The notes beneath the pieces are model-generated. The model had not been told where the DNA came from, did not search any database, and was given only the letters and a program-made list of their open reading frames with translations. From the NCBI GenBank assembly GCA_016763715.1, contig JAESTG010000406.1, forward strand, positions 1 through 7,693: DNA of 7,693 bases, in the 5' to 3' direction. This DNA comes from Flavobacteriaceae bacterium. Lineage in GTDB: Bacteria > Bacteroidota > Bacteroidia > Flavobacteriales > Flavobacteriaceae. Of this stretch, positions 6,277 to 7,693 are shown piece after piece. The first letter of the stretch is position 1. Each line of letters opens with the position of its first letter. The translations under genes and the position numbers were made by a program.

Positions 6277-7377
6277 ATGAATACAACACGTGTAAAATTT
6301 TCAAGAGTAGACTCTGCAAAGTTCTTCAGAACCTTAAATAATCGTGTCAATAGTTATTTTAAAGACAACAACATTTCCCGAAACGGAAATTGGAAATTGC
6401 ACTTAAAAACTATAGTCATGTTTTCTCTATACCTCTGCCCCTATTTTTTATTCTTAGGATTAGACTTTCCTTGGTGGGCTCAATTACTTTTGACCATCGT
6501 TATGGGCGTTGGAATGGCAGGTGTTGGAATGAATGTTATGCATGACGCCAATCACGGAGCATATTCATCAAAAAAATGGGTTAACAAAATAATGGGAGGA
6601 AGCATCTATATTCTTGCTGGAAATGTCTACAATTGGCAAGTACAGCATAATGTACTACACCATACCTATACTAATATTCATGGTCACTACGAAGATTTAG
6701 AAGCTGGAAGAATTCTACGCTTTTCAAAGCATGCAGAATGGAATAAATTTCACAAATTTCAGCATCTCTATAGTGTTTTCTTTTACGGTTTACTTACAAT
6801 AAACTGGGTATTGACTTCAGATTTTTTACAAACCAAACGTTATTTAGCGCAAAAATTATCTTATGGAAAACTCCCTACACCAAAAAAGCAATGGAGTCTT
6901 TTAATCATCACTAAGCTTATATATGTTAGTATTTGGCTATTAATTCCAATACTATTTTTTGACATCGCTTGGTGGAAGATATTAATAGGGTTCTTCATCA
7001 TGCATTATACAGCTGGGGTGATTTTAAGCGTTGTATTCCAACTGGCTCATGTTGTAGGAGCGGCTCAAATTTTATTACCAGATCCATCTGGTACTATGAA
7101 AAACACATGGGCTATCCATCAACTTTTCACTACTGTAAATTTCTCTACTAAAAATCGAATTATGAACTGGTTTACAGGTGGATTAAACCATCAAGTAGAA
7201 CATCATATCTTTCCGAATATAAGTCATGTCCATTATACCAAAATATCGAAAATCGTAAAAAATACAGCGAAGGAATTCAATTTACCTTATAACGAATATA
7301 AAACTACTCGTAAAGCATTGCTAGCACATTTTAAACACCTTAAAGAAATGGGTGTAAAACCCGCACTTTCTGTTTAG
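6277..7377 (+). CDS. membrane fatty acid (acyl-CoA/acyl-lipid) desaturase, front-end-like
   Basis: This 366-residue integral membrane di-iron enzyme belongs to the FA_desaturase family and should introduce a cis double bond into a fatty acyl chain using O2 and an external electron donor. The three histidine clusters are intact: HDANH (89-93), HNVLHH (124-129) and HQVEHH (305-310). A further conserved His258 lies in FQLAHV. Hydrophobic spans at about 46-88, near the first two boxes, around 160-180 and 210-255 fit the usual four-helix topology with all boxes on the cytoplasmic face. The third box has Gln at its second position and the sequence NHQVEHHIFPNISHVHY, which is common in delta-5/delta-6 front-end desaturases. 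No cytochrome b5 domain is fused, so electrons must come from a separate protein. Regioselectivity cannot be read from sequence. The downstream aminotransferase starts 8 bp after the stop. Confidence 0.92.
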   Translation: MNTTRVKFSRVDSAKFFRTLNNRVNSYFKDNNISRNGNWKLHLKTIVMFSLYLCPYFLFLGLDFPWWAQLLLTIVMGVGMAGVGMNVMHDANHGAYSSKKWVNKIMGGSIYILAGNVYNWQVQHNVLHHTYTNIHGHYEDLEAGRILRFSKHAEWNKFHKFQHLYSVFFYGLLTINWVLTSDFLQTKRYLAQKLSYGKLPTPKKQWSLLIITKLIYVSIWLLIPILFFDIAWWKILIGFFIMHYTAGVILSVVFQLAHVVGAAQILLPDPSGTMKNTWAIHQLFTTVNFSTKNRIMNWFTGGLNHQVEHHIFPNISHVHYTKISKIVKNTAKEFNLPYNEYKTTRKALLAHFKHLKEMGVKPALSV

Positions 7378-7385
7378 TAGCCCCT

Positions 7386-7693
7386 ATGAACTCAAAACTT
7401 TCCAACCGTGTAAATAACATGGCCACTTCTGCCACCTTAGCCATGGCAGCCAAGGCTCGTGAACTAAGAGAACAAGGAAATGATATTATTGGTCTAAGCT
7501 TAGGTGAGCCAGACTTTACTGTGCCAGATTTCGTAAAGGAAGCTGCCGTGCAAGCTATAAATGACAACTACCACTCCTACACTCCTGTAGACGGTTATGG
7601 GGCCCTAAAACAAGCCATCATCACCAAATTTAAACGGGACAACAACCTAAATTATAAACCATCTCAGATTGTAGTTTCAACAGGAGCAAAACA
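7386..7693 (+). CDS. class I PLP-dependent aminotransferase (aspartate aminotransferase type), partial
   Basis: Only the first 102 complete codons are present; the gene runs off the window (the family is about 395 residues). The N-terminus matches the bacterial I-gamma aspartate aminotransferase group, which moves the amino group of aspartate to 2-oxoglutarate. Visible blocks are TLAMAAKARELREQG (17-31), GLSLGEPDF (36-44), HSYTPVDGYGALKQAI (63-78) and, at the truncated end, VVSTGAK (96-102), which begins the PLP phosphate-binding region. The catalytic lysine lies beyond the window, so activity and exact substrate cannot be judged. The start follows the desaturase stop by 8 bp with no promoter or terminator between, implying co-transcription although no metabolic link is obvious. 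Confidence 0.9.
   Translation, partial: MNSKLSNRVNNMATSATLAMAAKARELREQGNDIIGLSLGEPDFTVPDFVKEAAVQAINDNYHSYTPVDGYGALKQAIITKFKRDNNLNYKPSQIVVSTGAK

Noticed and set aside
6969..7151. Second plus-strand frame within the desaturase gene
   Set aside because: It overlaps the conserved desaturase coding sequence in another phase and shows no domain signature.
7340..7567. Minus-strand open frame over the aminotransferase start
   Set aside because: Antisense shadow of the conserved aminotransferase N-terminus.
1..7693. CRISPR array, tRNA, rRNA, insertion sequence or phage genes
   Set aside because: Gaps are short and show no spaced direct repeats, cloverleaf-like sequence, terminal inverted repeats or recognisable transposase.

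Overview
The window looks like a chromosomal housekeeping segment from a member of the Bacteroidota, most likely the Flavobacteriaceae. The DNA is AT-rich and the starts lack Shine-Dalgarno sequences. Matches to the Bacteroidota -7 promoter box (TAnnTTTG) sit upstream of four genes. The gene content also fits: a DUF3667 zinc-ribbon membrane protein, a stand-alone ALDH4-type PruA of 541 residues, and a flavobacterial-style fatty acid desaturase followed by an aspartate aminotransferase. No mobile element, CRISPR array, rRNA or tRNA gene is visible.

Layout. Positions 1-337 hold no intact gene. On the minus strand there are two overlapping open frames that together read like a frameshifted gene remnant. 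A plus-strand pair follows: a DUF3667 membrane protein (338-1522) and apaG (1524-1904), separated by one base. Next comes a minus-strand pair transcribed toward apaG: an NRDE/TANGO2-family protein (2883-3587) and a 337-residue protein (1873-2886). The latter has a His...Asn-Cys arrangement suggesting a circularly permuted papain-like fold. This pair overlaps at a TTGA junction, and its last gene overlaps the end of apaG by 32 bp tail to tail. The plus-strand pruA (3818-5443) has its own promoter and a short leader with two competing hairpins. It ends at a strong bidirectional terminator shared with the convergent rsmG (5521-6150, minus). Divergent from rsmG are a membrane fatty acid desaturase (6277-7377) and, 8 bp later, a PLP-dependent aspartate aminotransferase cut by the window end (7386-7693).

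How the genes relate. Most are independent: proline catabolism to glutamate (PruA), 16S rRNA G527 methylation (RsmG), lipid unsaturation (desaturase) and amino-acid transamination. The tightest and least understood unit is the NRDE plus permuted-papain-like pair. Its two products both carry a candidate cysteine nucleophile and are probably translationally coupled. I see no clear multi-gene defence or biosynthetic system. The best candidates for new biology are that pair, the structured pruA leader and the broken frame at the left edge.
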